Below are positions 24,857-34,129 of a DNA stretch of 64,000 nt, piece after piece. Numbering within the stretch: the first letter of the stretch is position 1; each line of letters begins with the position of its first letter. A program made the translations under genes and the position numbers. The notes under the pieces were generated by a model. It did not search any database. It was not told the origin of the DNA and saw only the letters and a program-made list of their open reading frames with translations. This DNA comes from UBA11986 sp963734955. Its GTDB lineage: Bacteria > Bacteroidota > Ignavibacteria > UBA10030 > UBA6906. The stretch spans positions 419,450 through 483,449 of the forward strand of contig CAVTJO010000006.1 in the NCBI GenBank assembly GCA_963734955.1, given 5' to 3'.

Positions 24857-27004
24857 ATGACTCGAAAGACAAATCAATACGCGCTCTGCCTTCTCATCTT
24901 TGGTCTCTTTGGCTTCTTTCTCCCTGGCGCCGCTGCCAGAAATGAACCAGACAAAGTTCCTCCGCCGCCCCAAAGTCCCGCGGCAGGAGGAGGACAAGGA
25001 ACGGTGGTCGAAGGTACAACCGATGCTCCTCATATCGTGCGCGTGAAGCAGGGCTACGGGATGAGACTGGAAATGGATAACAGCGGTGCGTTTGGTCATG
25101 TAATCTACCCGCCGCGCGGAGGTACAACTCAGCCTCCTGATTCAATAGGTCTTGAGTACCCGGTCGGCAGCCAAATCGAGCACATCTTTGGAGGAGGTAT
25201 CTGGGTTGCCGCCCAGGTTCTTGATACGGCGACCGGGACGAGAGTAAAGCGTGTGTCGACAGGATACGAAGGTTATGGTGGTGGTATAAACTCGCTCTTT
25301 GAGTTCAACCCGGGACCGGATCTGGCAGATTCATTCTGGGTAGCAAAGAAAGGGGACTTGAAGCCACCGGGCTGGGATGGATATTGGGGGTCCACTTTTC
25401 CATTCAAGCCGATTTCGGACAATGACCTCTATTGCACCTACACAGATGACAGGTTCTCCGCGTTCAACCACGTTCCGATGCATGTGAAGATCATTCAGAA
25501 ATCGTATGCGTGGTCCGATCCGTACGCCGAGGCGATCATCATCAATGAATACCAGATCGTCAATACTGGCACAAGGTCACTTGATAGCGTGTTCATCGGA
25601 TTCTTTGTCGATGCTGATGTAGGTCCGATCAATGTGCCCAGCTATCAGTTAAACAACTTTACAGGTTACTATCCTGACGCAAAAACCGCATATATCCACA
25701 ATCCCATAGACAGGGGTTCAACGCCAGTCGGTGTGACTCTGTTGTGGGCGAACGGACGAGATCTAACAGGACTCAGATATACGTTCCAGTGGTATCCGCT
25801 TGCCTCAAGCCCGATTACTGACCAGGCGAAGTACGATATGATGGCCTCGGGCGTGGTAAGGGCCGACGAATTTCCTTCGCTTTCCGACACAAGGTTCCTT
25901 TTTTCCTTCGGAACAAACAACACAGGGGGTTTCAGTATCAGGCCAATTTCGGATCCTTTTCCTGACACTCTCAAGATTGCGGTGGCAATTGTTTCCGGAC
26001 AATCAAGGACCAAGGACCCGCGTATCGTGATGCAAATAAACGCCCAGAGGGCTCTTGACATCTACCTGAATCAGGGGATACGGTTGCCGGCTACTCCACC
26101 TTCTCCTCCTCTGCGCGCTGAAGTCGGCTTCCGCAAGGTGACCCTCGACTGGAAGTGGAGGCCAGGAGACGACGTCGGAGGACCCGGGAGAGACCCACGG
26201 ATCTATGGAAGGCCAGACCCCGAACAGAATTGGGACAGCACGAGCAAGGTTGCGCAACGCGACCCGCTCAGGCGCACAAATCCTCCTGCCGGTTATGATT
26301 CCACTCGCGGTGGGCGGAACTTTGAGGCATATCGCATTTGGCGAAGTGAAGACCCAGACTATCCGGACGCAAGCTTCACGCTTCTGAAGCAGGTCGATGT
26401 GAAGGTACCGCCCGGCTATCCCGACAGTCTGAGTTTTGAGTACGACACGGGCCTGGAGTACTCATACGTCGATTCCAATTTGGTGCGGGGGCACACGTAT
26501 GTCTATGCTGTTACCTCGAAATCGATTCCCAACCTCACCGAGCGGAGAAACCCCGACAGCACAATCACTCTTGTTCCCGTCGAGCCGCTTGAATCTTCCA
26601 AACAGGTTAATGCAACGCCAATTGGAAAGGACAAGCAGCTCCCATTTGCGACCTCGCAGCAGCTTGGAAAGGTCAGCGTTGTTCCCAACCCTTATCGCAC
26701 CGATCAGGACTACACCAAGGAGAGCGCAGGGTATGAGGGAAAGACAGGCGCCTGGAACGAGAACAGGCGCGTCATCAAGTTCATCAATCTTCCAGTGCGA
26801 TGTACAATCCGGATTTTCTCGCTCGCCGGCGATTTGGTTCGCACTGTTGAACATGACGGTAACGTGGGAACGACGTTCCCCTTTGGTGATGAAAACGTGC
26901 CCCTCGTGAGTGAGAGCAACCGTGCGCTTGCCAGTGGAATTTACATCTTCACCGTTGAATCCGACTTGGGAACCCAAACAGGCAAGTTTGTTATCATACG
27001 GTAG
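24857..27004 (+). CDS. Exported protein with C-terminal sorting-like domain
   Basis: The 715-residue product has a signal peptide (LLIFGLFGFFLPGAAA) and long beta-rich regions. Near the end VSVVPNPYRT and VIKFINLPVRCTIRIFSLAGD lead to ALASGIYIFTVES and GKFVIIR, the layout of type IX secretion sorting domains or their FlgD-like variant. Proteins with this layout follow TonB receptors and precede PorV-type genes in many genomes of the phylum. It begins 3 bp after the receptor stop, so translation is probably coupled. Specific function unknown. Confidence 0.78.
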   Translation: MTRKTNQYALCLLIFGLFGFFLPGAAARNEPDKVPPPPQSPAAGGGQGTVVEGTTDAPHIVRVKQGYGMRLEMDNSGAFGHVIYPPRGGTTQPPDSIGLEYPVGSQIEHIFGGGIWVAAQVLDTATGTRVKRVSTGYEGYGGGINSLFEFNPGPDLADSFWVAKKGDLKPPGWDGYWGSTFPFKPISDNDLYCTYTDDRFSAFNHVPMHVKIIQKSYAWSDPYAEAIIINEYQIVNTGTRSLDSVFIGFFVDADVGPINVPSYQLNNFTGYYPDAKTAYIHNPIDRGSTPVGVTLLWANGRDLTGLRYTFQWYPLASSPITDQAKYDMMASGVVRADEFPSLSDTRFLFSFGTNNTGGFSIRPISDPFPDTLKIAVAIVSGQSRTKDPRIVMQINAQRALDIYLNQGIRLPATPPSPPLRAEVGFRKVTLDWKWRPGDDVGGPGRDPRIYGRPDPEQNWDSTSKVAQRDPLRRTNPPAGYDSTRGGRNFEAYRIWRSEDPDYPDASFTLLKQVDVKVPPGYPDSLSFEYDTGLEYSYVDSNLVRGHTYVYAVTSKSIPNLTERRNPDSTITLVPVEPLESSKQVNATPIGKDKQLPFATSQQLGKVSVVPNPYRTDQDYTKESAGYEGKTGAWNENRRVIKFINLPVRCTIRIFSLAGDLVRTVEHDGNVGTTFPFGDENVPLVSESNRALASGIYIFTVESDLGTQTGKFVIIR

Positions 27005-27043
27005 TCATCGGCAACAAGTCACCAGCACAAAGAGAGTATTACG

Positions 27044-27985
27044 ATGAAACAATCATTTACAAGAGCTTCAATTGCAACGATCCTTTGCATGATCTTTGCA
27101 GTGTGTGGGACACGCGCTGGTAACAGGTCTGGTACCGTGTCTGGTGAGTTCCTCAAATTGCCTGTTAACGCGCGCGTTACGGCGATAGGCAATGCCCAGG
27201 TGGCGTTGGCGGAGGGAGCGTCTTCTATCGCGTACAACCCGGCTGGAATTCTCAGTGTTTCCACCGCTGCGTTTGGCGGGACGTACAACAAATGGATCGC
27301 AGATATTACTCATTCCTTTTTTGGCGTCGCGGTAAATCTCCAGGAATGGGGTACTGTGGGTGCAGGGGTCATGTTCTTGACCACTGACGACATGGCGGTA
27401 ACCACTCCGCAGTTTCCTGAAGGCACCGGAGAGTTGTTCAAGGCGAGTGATTTTGCGTATACGTTAACGTATGCGCGCCAGATCAGCGAAGACTTCGGAT
27501 TGGGGTTGAGTGCCAAGTACATCAAGTCATATCTCTACAACTCTGAAATCAAGGCAAGCTCAATAGCGTTTGATATCGGTTCCCTCTATGATATCCCCGC
27601 ACTCCGAACCCGTCTTGGAATATCGATCAATAACCTTGGGAAGGACCTCAAGTATATCAACGAACAATACTCGATTCCTTCTGCATTGCGCTTTGGTGCC
27701 CGCATAACTGCATATGAAGAAGAGAATCATTTGGTCTACATTGCCCTGCAAATTGCTCGTCCCAACGATGCCAATGAGCAATACAATGCCGGTGTGGAGT
27801 ACACATTTCAGAAGATCGTCTCTCTCAGAACCGGGTACCGGTTCAACTATGACACGGAAAACTGGAGTGGTGGCATCGGCCTCAGCCTCGAAAGTCTTGG
27901 CATCCATGGTTCGCTTGACTATGCCTACACGAACTACAAATATTTGCCAGGCACTCACATGTTCTCAACTGAAATAGGATTTTGA
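27044..27985 (+). CDS. PorV/PorQ-family outer-membrane protein
   Basis: The 313-residue product has a signal peptide and the FadL-like barrel start GEFLKLPVNARVTAIGNAQ, AEGASSIAYNPAGIL and TYNKWIADITHSFFGVAVN seen in PorV/PorQ-family proteins, with a barrel-like end YLPGTHMFSTEIGF. PorV-type proteins shuttle type IX cargo at the outer membrane; here the gene follows a probable cargo gene by 39 bp, so a similar partnership is likely but inferred. Confidence 0.85.
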   Translation: MKQSFTRASIATILCMIFAVCGTRAGNRSGTVSGEFLKLPVNARVTAIGNAQVALAEGASSIAYNPAGILSVSTAAFGGTYNKWIADITHSFFGVAVNLQEWGTVGAGVMFLTTDDMAVTTPQFPEGTGELFKASDFAYTLTYARQISEDFGLGLSAKYIKSYLYNSEIKASSIAFDIGSLYDIPALRTRLGISINNLGKDLKYINEQYSIPSALRFGARITAYEEENHLVYIALQIARPNDANEQYNAGVEYTFQKIVSLRTGYRFNYDTENWSGGIGLSLESLGIHGSLDYAYTNYKYLPGTHMFSTEIGF

Positions 27986-27987
27986 GT

Positions 27988-28842
27988 ATGCTCAAGCTCG
28001 CGAGAAATTTCTCAGTTTTTGCGACGATGTTGTCCGTCCTCCTGACGGGTTGCGAAATTACATCCGAATCACCGACACCTCCCGACTTGAGACCTGCCCC
28101 GCACATGGTTATCAATGAAGTGTTTACACTACCATCAACGAGCCAGACGCCGTATAGTTGGATCGAGTTCTTGAACCCCACGAGAGATACCGTGGATATC
28201 GGAAACTGGACCCTTTCGTTCAGTACGTTCAAGCAACGAACGAGAACGGTTGTCATCGTCGATTCATTGTTCCAGTTCAGGCTTTTCGTTTCACAGACCA
28301 GCTTCCAGCCAGAGTTTGGGACTTTTGATGTCCCGTTCGCCAAGGGAGTTTCCTTTGAGTCAATTGGAATTCAGGATACGGTTTTAATACCACCCAATGG
28401 ACTCTACACAATCGTAACGAATGAACAACGTCTGCTTGATCATACACAATGGGGTCCAGGTCCCTCTTCTTCGCGTTTCGAGAGACCGCTCTACGCCACT
28501 CTTGACTCCGCCGTCATTGTCCAGTATGTCAATGCAGATAGCGTGATTGTCGCAACTTATCAAACCATCTATGGGGCTCAACTACAGACCACCGATCAAT
28601 TGTTGCTGAAGGATCAGAATGGAAACGTGATGGATGTTGTACGGTATGGCAACTACACGTATCAGGGGCCAGGGACTGATCCATACAGTGGAAATCACAC
28701 AATCGGAGCCGTACCGGAATTCCAATCCATTGCCAGGTATGCAGGAGGTTATTTCACTGGTAACACTGCGTTTGATTTCTATGTGACCAGGGATGACCTC
28801 CCACCCATTCCCAATTGGTACAGTCAGGCGTATCGTCGTTAG
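27988..28842 (+). CDS. Lipoprotein with lamin-tail-like domain
   Basis: Lipobox LLTGC places C22 as the lipidated residue. The mature protein opens with HMVINEVFTLPSTSQTPYSW, IEFLNPTRDTVDIGNWTLSF, which is the LTD (lamin tail) pattern of extracellular proteins, and later has LLLKDQNGNVMDVVRYG, a second LTD-like strand set. About 284 residues. ATG at 27988 is preferred over TTG at 27982 that overlaps the preceding stop. It ends the envelope operon before a bidirectional terminator. Confidence 0.78.
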   Translation: MLKLARNFSVFATMLSVLLTGCEITSESPTPPDLRPAPHMVINEVFTLPSTSQTPYSWIEFLNPTRDTVDIGNWTLSFSTFKQRTRTVVIVDSLFQFRLFVSQTSFQPEFGTFDVPFAKGVSFESIGIQDTVLIPPNGLYTIVTNEQRLLDHTQWGPGPSSSRFERPLYATLDSAVIVQYVNADSVIVATYQTIYGAQLQTTDQLLLKDQNGNVMDVVRYGNYTYQGPGTDPYSGNHTIGAVPEFQSIARYAGGYFTGNTAFDFYVTRDDLPPIPNWYSQAYRR

Positions 28843-28874
28843 GGCAGGGCTTTCCTCGCGTTTCTTTTCGCGAC

Positions 28875-28905
28875 CGAGACGAAGGGAGGCCCTCTCTTCG
28901 TCTCG
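28875..28905. terminator. Bidirectional terminator between convergent genes
   Basis: CGAGACGAAG (28875-28884) and CTTCGTCTCG (28896-28905) form a perfect 10-bp stem with an 11-base loop, midway between the lipoprotein gene and the convergent YciO-type gene. Confidence 0.75.
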
Positions 28906-28942
28906 TCCGTTTGTGCTCCTGGCATTGGGACTTGATCTTCGC

Positions 28943-29554
28943 TCAGAACATCGATACATCCCCTGCTCCCGCACGCACCACACGAGGTGTCTCACCGGTA
29001 AGATCAATGACTGATGAGGGTTCTGAGACCAGCGCCCCGGCATCGATGATTGCATCAACCTGATTGTTAAACTTCTGACCAATGGCGTCGGGATCGTTCA
29101 TCAGGCTTCCGTCTTCGAACGAGACGCTCGTGCTCAGAATTGGATGCCCGAGCTCTTTGACCAACGCGAGAGTTATTGGACTGTCCGGCACTCTGATCCC
29201 CACGGTCTTTCGCTTCGATACCAGAATTCTCGGCAATTGTTTCATTTTCGCCGCAGGCAACACAAATGTGTACGGCCCGGGAATGAGATGCTTCATGACC
29301 TTGAACGCTGCGTTGCCGACGTGTGCGTACTCGCTAATATGGGTCAGGTCTGAACACACGAAGCTATACGGTTTGTCCTTCCGCTGCCGTTTGATCAGGT
29401 AGATCCGCTCGATTGCACTCTTGTCTTCGATGCTGCAACCGATTCCGTACACCGTATCGGTCGGATAGATCACAATTCCGCCTGCGCGGAGGATCCCCAC
29501 TGCCTTCGTGATCAGACGCGGGTCAGGAGTGACAGGGTGGATCTTGATTACCAT
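28943..29554 (-). CDS. YciO/Sua5/TsaC-family protein
   Basis: The 203-residue product has VIYPTDTVYGIGCSIEDKSA, KRQRKDKPYSFVC, PGPYTFVLPA, KRKTVGIRVPDSP, ILSTSVSFEDG and VIDLTGETPRVVRAGAGD. This order and length resemble YciO more than the long Sua5 form. Family members make threonylcarbamoyl-AMP for tRNA t6A; YciO itself has weak or no such role in E. coli, so activity cannot be assumed. It lies 42 bp downstream of the BNR-repeat gene on the same strand. Confidence 0.9.
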   Translation of the reverse strand: MVIKIHPVTPDPRLITKAVGILRAGGIVIYPTDTVYGIGCSIEDKSAIERIYLIKRQRKDKPYSFVCSDLTHISEYAHVGNAAFKVMKHLIPGPYTFVLPAAKMKQLPRILVSKRKTVGIRVPDSPITLALVKELGHPILSTSVSFEDGSLMNDPDAIGQKFNNQVDAIIDAGALVSEPSSVIDLTGETPRVVRAGAGDVSMF

Positions 29555-29596
29555 TTGTGTTTCCCGGAAGTCCTGGACGACATGTCCACATCTCCG

Positions 29597-32137
29597 CTAT
29601 TTCAGGAGTAACATCCTGCGAGTCTGGCTGGACCCTCCCGCTGATAGTGTATACAAATACACTCCGCTGGCGAGTCGTCGCGCATCGAAGGTCGTTTCGT
29701 ACGTTCCTCCCTTCAACACACCCTCTATAAGGGTGGCGACCTGACTTCCGCGCACGTCGAAGATTTGTAAGGTGGTCTTTGTCCCGGACTGAGCTTCAGG
29801 CACAACGAACTTGATGACCGTTGTAGGGTTGAAAGGATTGGGGAAATTCTGCTCGAGTGTGAATCCTTGTGCCACCGTGCCGGACGTCAGTCGCACCGAC
29901 GTAAGTCCGGTGAGGTCGACCGCCCAGGACGAGCGACCATGGGAAAACGCGAACAACCTGCGGGTGGGGGAGTGAAGTGTCAAGTCATGAACGGGGGCCT
30001 CCGGCATCCCGGTTCCGAGGACGATCCATGTTGCCCCCATGTTGGTACTGTACACAACGCCTGCGTCTGTGGCGACATACAGGTTTGGGCGATACACCGG
30101 ATCGACGATGACATCGTTCAAAGGAATATTGGGAAGGTTGCCGCCGATGTTGATCCAGGATTGGCCGTAGTTCGTGGTCTTGTAGATGTGTGCATCGGAG
30201 AGATCCTCCAGGTATCCCGAGAGTGTAACGTACGCGACGTTTGCGGAGTCAGGGTCGACCGTGACCCGGGTTACCCAATGAACCGGCAGGGAGCCTGTAA
30301 CGTCATTCCATGTTGTGCCTCTGTCTGTTGTGACCGACACCTTCCCGTCATCCGTGCCGACGTAGACGACGTTGGAGTCTGAGTTTGCTACATCAATCGT
30401 TGTTATTGTGCCGATTCTCCCGTTCGCGCCGCGTGTCAGGTCGTCGCTGATTGCAGTCCAGCTCTGCATGCCGTTGGTCGTTCGGTACATGCGCTGTGTT
30501 CCGGTGTAGAGGGTCAACGGTGAGTTGAAGTCCAATGCGATGGGGGTGCACCAGTTCTTTCTATCAGTCGAACTGATGCCGGAGGTCCCATTTGAGAAGG
30601 ATGTTCCGCCATTGACGGAATATCCCAATCCGCCATTCTGAGACTCGGCATAGACGCGATTCGAGTTTGTGGGATCAACAAGTGCGTAAAACCCATCGCC
30701 GCCATAGATTGACTGCCAGTCGTTCGTCGACCCTGTGAGTGTGCGTGGGGTCCCGTTATCCTGCAGCCCTCCAAGGATTCGCTGTGGATTCTGGAAGTCG
30801 ACGGTGCCTGCATAGAACTGAGAGATCGGGAGGTTGAGTGATTTTGTCCACGAAGATCCCGTTGTCGTCGAAGTGAAGACACCCCCGTCGTTGCCCACGA
30901 CGACCCTTGCGGGATTTCCAGCGTCAAATGCTATCGCGTGGTGGTCAACGTGCATTCCGTTAATGCTCGTCCAGGTCGAGCCGCCATTGGTAGACTGATA
31001 GAACCTCGTCAACCCGAGCAGGAGAAAATCAGGATTGGCGGGATGGATGTCGATAATCAAGTTGTACCACGATTGTCCTTCGTTGTTGAATGTGCTGGTC
31101 GAGACGGTTGCCCAGGAATCGCCGCTTGTTGTTGATCTGTAGACGCCCATAACGCCTGTTCCGTTTGAGACAATCGCGAACATGATGTTCGGCTGTGACG
31201 GTGCAACGGCGAGGCACATTCGTCCGATGCTCGGATTGTTGTTCGGAAACCCGTTGGTAACCTGAGACCATGTATCGCCGGCATCAGTTGAAAGGAAAAG
31301 ACCCGAAACCGCACTGCTTATGACGCTGTAGGTCAATGGTCTGTAACGCGTCCACATCCCTGCGAGGACGCGATTGGGATTTGAAGGGTCAATCATCACA
31401 TCGCAGGCGCCCGTTGTATCGTCAACGAACAGGATGCGTTGCCATGAGGTACCGCTGTCGGTTGATCTGTACACTCCGCGTTCCTGAGTTCTGCTTCGAT
31501 ACCGCCCGAGTGCTGCGGCAAAAATTCTGCTCGGTGCCGACGGGTGGATGGCGATTCGTCCAATCTGTCCGGTCGCAGTGAGGCCAAGGTTGGTCCACGT
31601 TTGTCCGGCGTCAGTCGAACGCCAGAGTCCATTCCCCGGGTAGATTGCGACTCCTCCCGGATTCGCTTCTCCGGTTCCGACGTAAACAACTTGAGAGTTG
31701 GTTGGGTCAAGGGTGATGGATCCTATGGTAAATGACTGGCTGAACATATTTGTCCATGTTCCACCGTTATCTGTCGATTTCCATCCTCCTCCGGAAGCCG
31801 CTCCCATATAGATCACCGAGGAGTTCGTTGGATCGAGCGCAATCGAGGTAACACGTCCACCTACATTCGAAGGTCCGACACTGGTCCACGTCGGCAGGAC
31901 TATCGCCGGATTGTCTCGAGCCATCGCTCTGAATTGCGCTCTTGCTGATTCATACAATGCCGGGCTGATATCATCGTGAGGATACACACGCTGTAGCATG
32001 AACCAATCGTTATCCAACGCTTCTGCTTCCTGCGATGGTGTATATGTCTTTGGGTTTGGCACTGCGGTCACAATGAAGACAAACGCTCCGATCAGGAGAA
32101 TGAAGACGCTCTGCATTACTTCTCTGGACACCATCAT
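29597..32137 (-). CDS. BNR/sortilin-type repeat protein with type IX sorting tail
   Basis: The 846-residue product begins with a hydrophobic signal (QSVFILLIGAFVFIVTAV). From about residue 90 it has many Asp-box repeats of the form STDAGDTWSQV, STDSGTSWQRI, TTNYGQSWINIGG and WKSTDNGGTWTNM, which build a beta-propeller as in sialidase/VPS10-like surface proteins. The end has QNFPNPFNPTTVIKF, VRGSQVATLIEG and RLASGVYLYTLSAG, a clear type IX secretion sorting domain. No catalytic residues can be named. The start at 32137 is chosen for its GAGGAG site 7 bases upstream; an upstream frame to 32236 is unlikely. Confidence 0.88.
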   Translation of the reverse strand: MMVSREVMQSVFILLIGAFVFIVTAVPNPKTYTPSQEAEALDNDWFMLQRVYPHDDISPALYESARAQFRAMARDNPAIVLPTWTSVGPSNVGGRVTSIALDPTNSSVIYMGAASGGGWKSTDNGGTWTNMFSQSFTIGSITLDPTNSQVVYVGTGEANPGGVAIYPGNGLWRSTDAGQTWTNLGLTATGQIGRIAIHPSAPSRIFAAALGRYRSRTQERGVYRSTDSGTSWQRILFVDDTTGACDVMIDPSNPNRVLAGMWTRYRPLTYSVISSAVSGLFLSTDAGDTWSQVTNGFPNNNPSIGRMCLAVAPSQPNIMFAIVSNGTGVMGVYRSTTSGDSWATVSTSTFNNEGQSWYNLIIDIHPANPDFLLLGLTRFYQSTNGGSTWTSINGMHVDHHAIAFDAGNPARVVVGNDGGVFTSTTTGSSWTKSLNLPISQFYAGTVDFQNPQRILGGLQDNGTPRTLTGSTNDWQSIYGGDGFYALVDPTNSNRVYAESQNGGLGYSVNGGTSFSNGTSGISSTDRKNWCTPIALDFNSPLTLYTGTQRMYRTTNGMQSWTAISDDLTRGANGRIGTITTIDVANSDSNVVYVGTDDGKVSVTTDRGTTWNDVTGSLPVHWVTRVTVDPDSANVAYVTLSGYLEDLSDAHIYKTTNYGQSWINIGGNLPNIPLNDVIVDPVYRPNLYVATDAGVVYSTNMGATWIVLGTGMPEAPVHDLTLHSPTRRLFAFSHGRSSWAVDLTGLTSVRLTSGTVAQGFTLEQNFPNPFNPTTVIKFVVPEAQSGTKTTLQIFDVRGSQVATLIEGVLKGGTYETTFDARRLASGVYLYTLSAGGSSQTRRMLLLK

Positions 32138-32300
32138 GATTGCTCCTCGAGTGTGGTGAAACTTGGCTTGTTCAAAGTACGCAGTGTTTCGAAGAGTAGC
32201 AAGACTCATCTCGCTACCAACCGTGTGCAATGTCATTCCGTGAGATGATGGTGTGCCTTTTGTTCTTGTTTCTCAAAGAATTTCTTGTAGATTCTCAGCC

Positions 32301-32732
32301 GTGAGTGTCAACATCAACATACTGTTAGTGGAAGACAATTATGAGCATCTCCGCCTGACGAAGTACATTCTGAAGCGAAACAATGTTCCCGGCCAGGTGC
32401 ATGTTGTACGCGATGGCCAGGAAGCGATGGATTTCCTGTACCAGCGGAACAAGTTCTCCGATCCCCAGCTTCATCCCCGTCCCAATCTCGTTCTTCTTGA
32501 CCTCAATATTCCCCGGATCAATGGAAGGGAAGTTCTCAAGATCATGAAGGCCGATAGTGCATTAAAGGATATCCCGGTCGTTGTGGTGAGTTCATCCGAG
32601 CGCGAAGAAGATGTGAATTACGCGAAGGAGATTGGCGCCGTAGCGTACATTTCAAAGTCGGGTGGGTTTGAGCGATTGAACCAGGCGCTCTCCACGGTCT
32701 ATACGTACGCGACGCGGAACACGGCGCCATAG
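32301..32732 (+). CDS. Single-domain response regulator (Rcp1-like)
   Basis: The receiver domain reads NILLVEDNYEHLRLTKYIL with the acidic pair, NLVLLDLNIPRINGREVL with the phospho-acceptor Asp, VVVVSSSEREEDV with the conserved Ser and YISKSGGFERL with the Lys. About 143 residues with no output domain, of the type that works with phytochrome or other hybrid kinases. No kinase gene is next to it. GTG at 32301 gives the shortest N-terminus; the frame is open to a GTG at 32253. No clear ribosome binding site; a weak TTGTTT-N16-TAGATT promoter ends only a few bases before the GTG. Confidence 0.85.
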   Translation: MSVNINILLVEDNYEHLRLTKYILKRNNVPGQVHVVRDGQEAMDFLYQRNKFSDPQLHPRPNLVLLDLNIPRINGREVLKIMKADSALKDIPVVVVSSSEREEDVNYAKEIGAVAYISKSGGFERLNQALSTVYTYATRNTAP

Positions 32733-32813
32733 TCTGGCTGCTGTTCTTGAATGTCGTGCCTCTTCTTCTTACCTTGAACAGGTCTTTCCTCTCACTCCAG
32801 GCGGTCTTTTTCC

Positions 32814-34123
32814 ATGTCACGGTCCTTGGTAGCAATCGTCGGCCGTCCCAACGTCGGCAAGTCGACATTGTTCAATCGGATTATCGGGCAACGCAATGCG
32901 ATTGTGCACGATGATCCGGGCGTTACGAGGGATCGCCATTACGCCGATGCGGATTGGGCCGGCAGAACGTTCTCTCTTGTCGATACCGGTGGGTACGTCC
33001 CGGCGTCGGAAAATGTCATCGAAGCTGCAATTCGCGAGCAGGCTGAGGTCGCCATCGATGAAGCAGATGTCGTCTGTTTGTTGTTGATGGAGAGACAGGC
33101 CCTATGCCGGCAGACATCGAAATAGCTGGCATTCTGAGAAAAGCGCAGAAAAAGGTCGTCCTTATCGTCAATAAGATTGATAGCGAAAAACGCGAGCCTG
33201 CACTTGGGGAATTTTACAGGCTGGGGCTCGGTGAACCCATTCCAACATCGGCCCTCCTCGGGCGTAAGACCGGCGACCTCCTGGACATCATCACCGCGGA
33301 TTTTCAGGAAGGCGAGATGGATGATTCAGACCGTCGCCTGAAGATTGCAATTATCGGCAAACCCAACGTTGGTAAATCCTCCCTCGTCAATGCACTCCTC
33401 CAACAGGAACGCAATATTGTGACACCTGTTCCAGGAACCACTCGCGATCCGATTGATGCAGTCCTGAAATATTTCGGCGAGGAGATTGTCCTCGTTGACA
33501 CTGCCGGACTGCGGCGAAAAAGCAAGATCAAGGAGAGTGTGGAGTTCTTTAGTACTGTACGAACTCTCAAGAGCATTGAGCGGTGCGACGTCGCCGTGGT
33601 GATGATTGACGCCCAACAGGGGCTGGAGCATCAGGACTTGAGGATCATCGAGACAGCGGTTGAACGCAAACGGGCGGTGGTCATAGCAGTGAACAAATGG
33701 GATGTGATCGAAAAGGATGACACGACCGCCAAGACACTTGAGAAAGCTCTCAAGGAGAAATTGCGCATTTATGATTTCATTCCAATCATCTTTATTTCTG
33801 CACTTGTCAAGCAGAGAATCTATAAAGTAATCGAGCTGGCAAAGATGGTGGATGCCGAGCAAAACAAACGCATTGCCACCAGCGAGCTGAACGATCGCCT
33901 CCGAACGGATATCGAACTCTTTCCTCCACGCAGCAGATCCGGGAAGGAAATCAAGGTCAACTACGTCACCCAGGTAAATTCAAAACCACCGGTGTTTGCA
34001 TTCTTCTGCAACGAGCCCACCCTGATTGATGATAACTACCGGAGATATCTGGAAAACAAGATCCGGGAACATTTCGTATTCAGCGGTGTTCCGGTTGTGC
34101 TGTCGTTCAAAAAAAAGAACTGA
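32814..34123 (+). CDS. der: GTPase Der (EngA), frameshifted in this sequence
   Basis: The first frame carries G-domain 1: AIVGRPNVGKSTLFNRIIG, DDPGVTRDRHYADADW, LVDTGGYVP. Near 33072-33086 (TTTGTTGTTGATGG) the match moves to a frame giving VVDGETGPMPADIEIAGIL, VNKIDSEKREP, then G-domain 2 (IIGKPNVGKSSLVNALL, VPGTTRDPIDAV, VDTAGLRRKSKI, VNKWDVIEKDD) and the KH-like C-terminal domain. A missing G would explain the shift. Der is needed for 50S ribosome assembly and is essential in studied bacteria, so this is best read as an intact gene with a sequence error. Joined length about 437 residues. Confidence 0.92.
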
Positions 34124-34129
34124 CTTCGG

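Noticed and set aside
33060..33130. Programmed frameshift in der
   Set aside because: Der is not known to use one, and similar shifts occur in many unrelated genes of the window, so an indel error is simpler.
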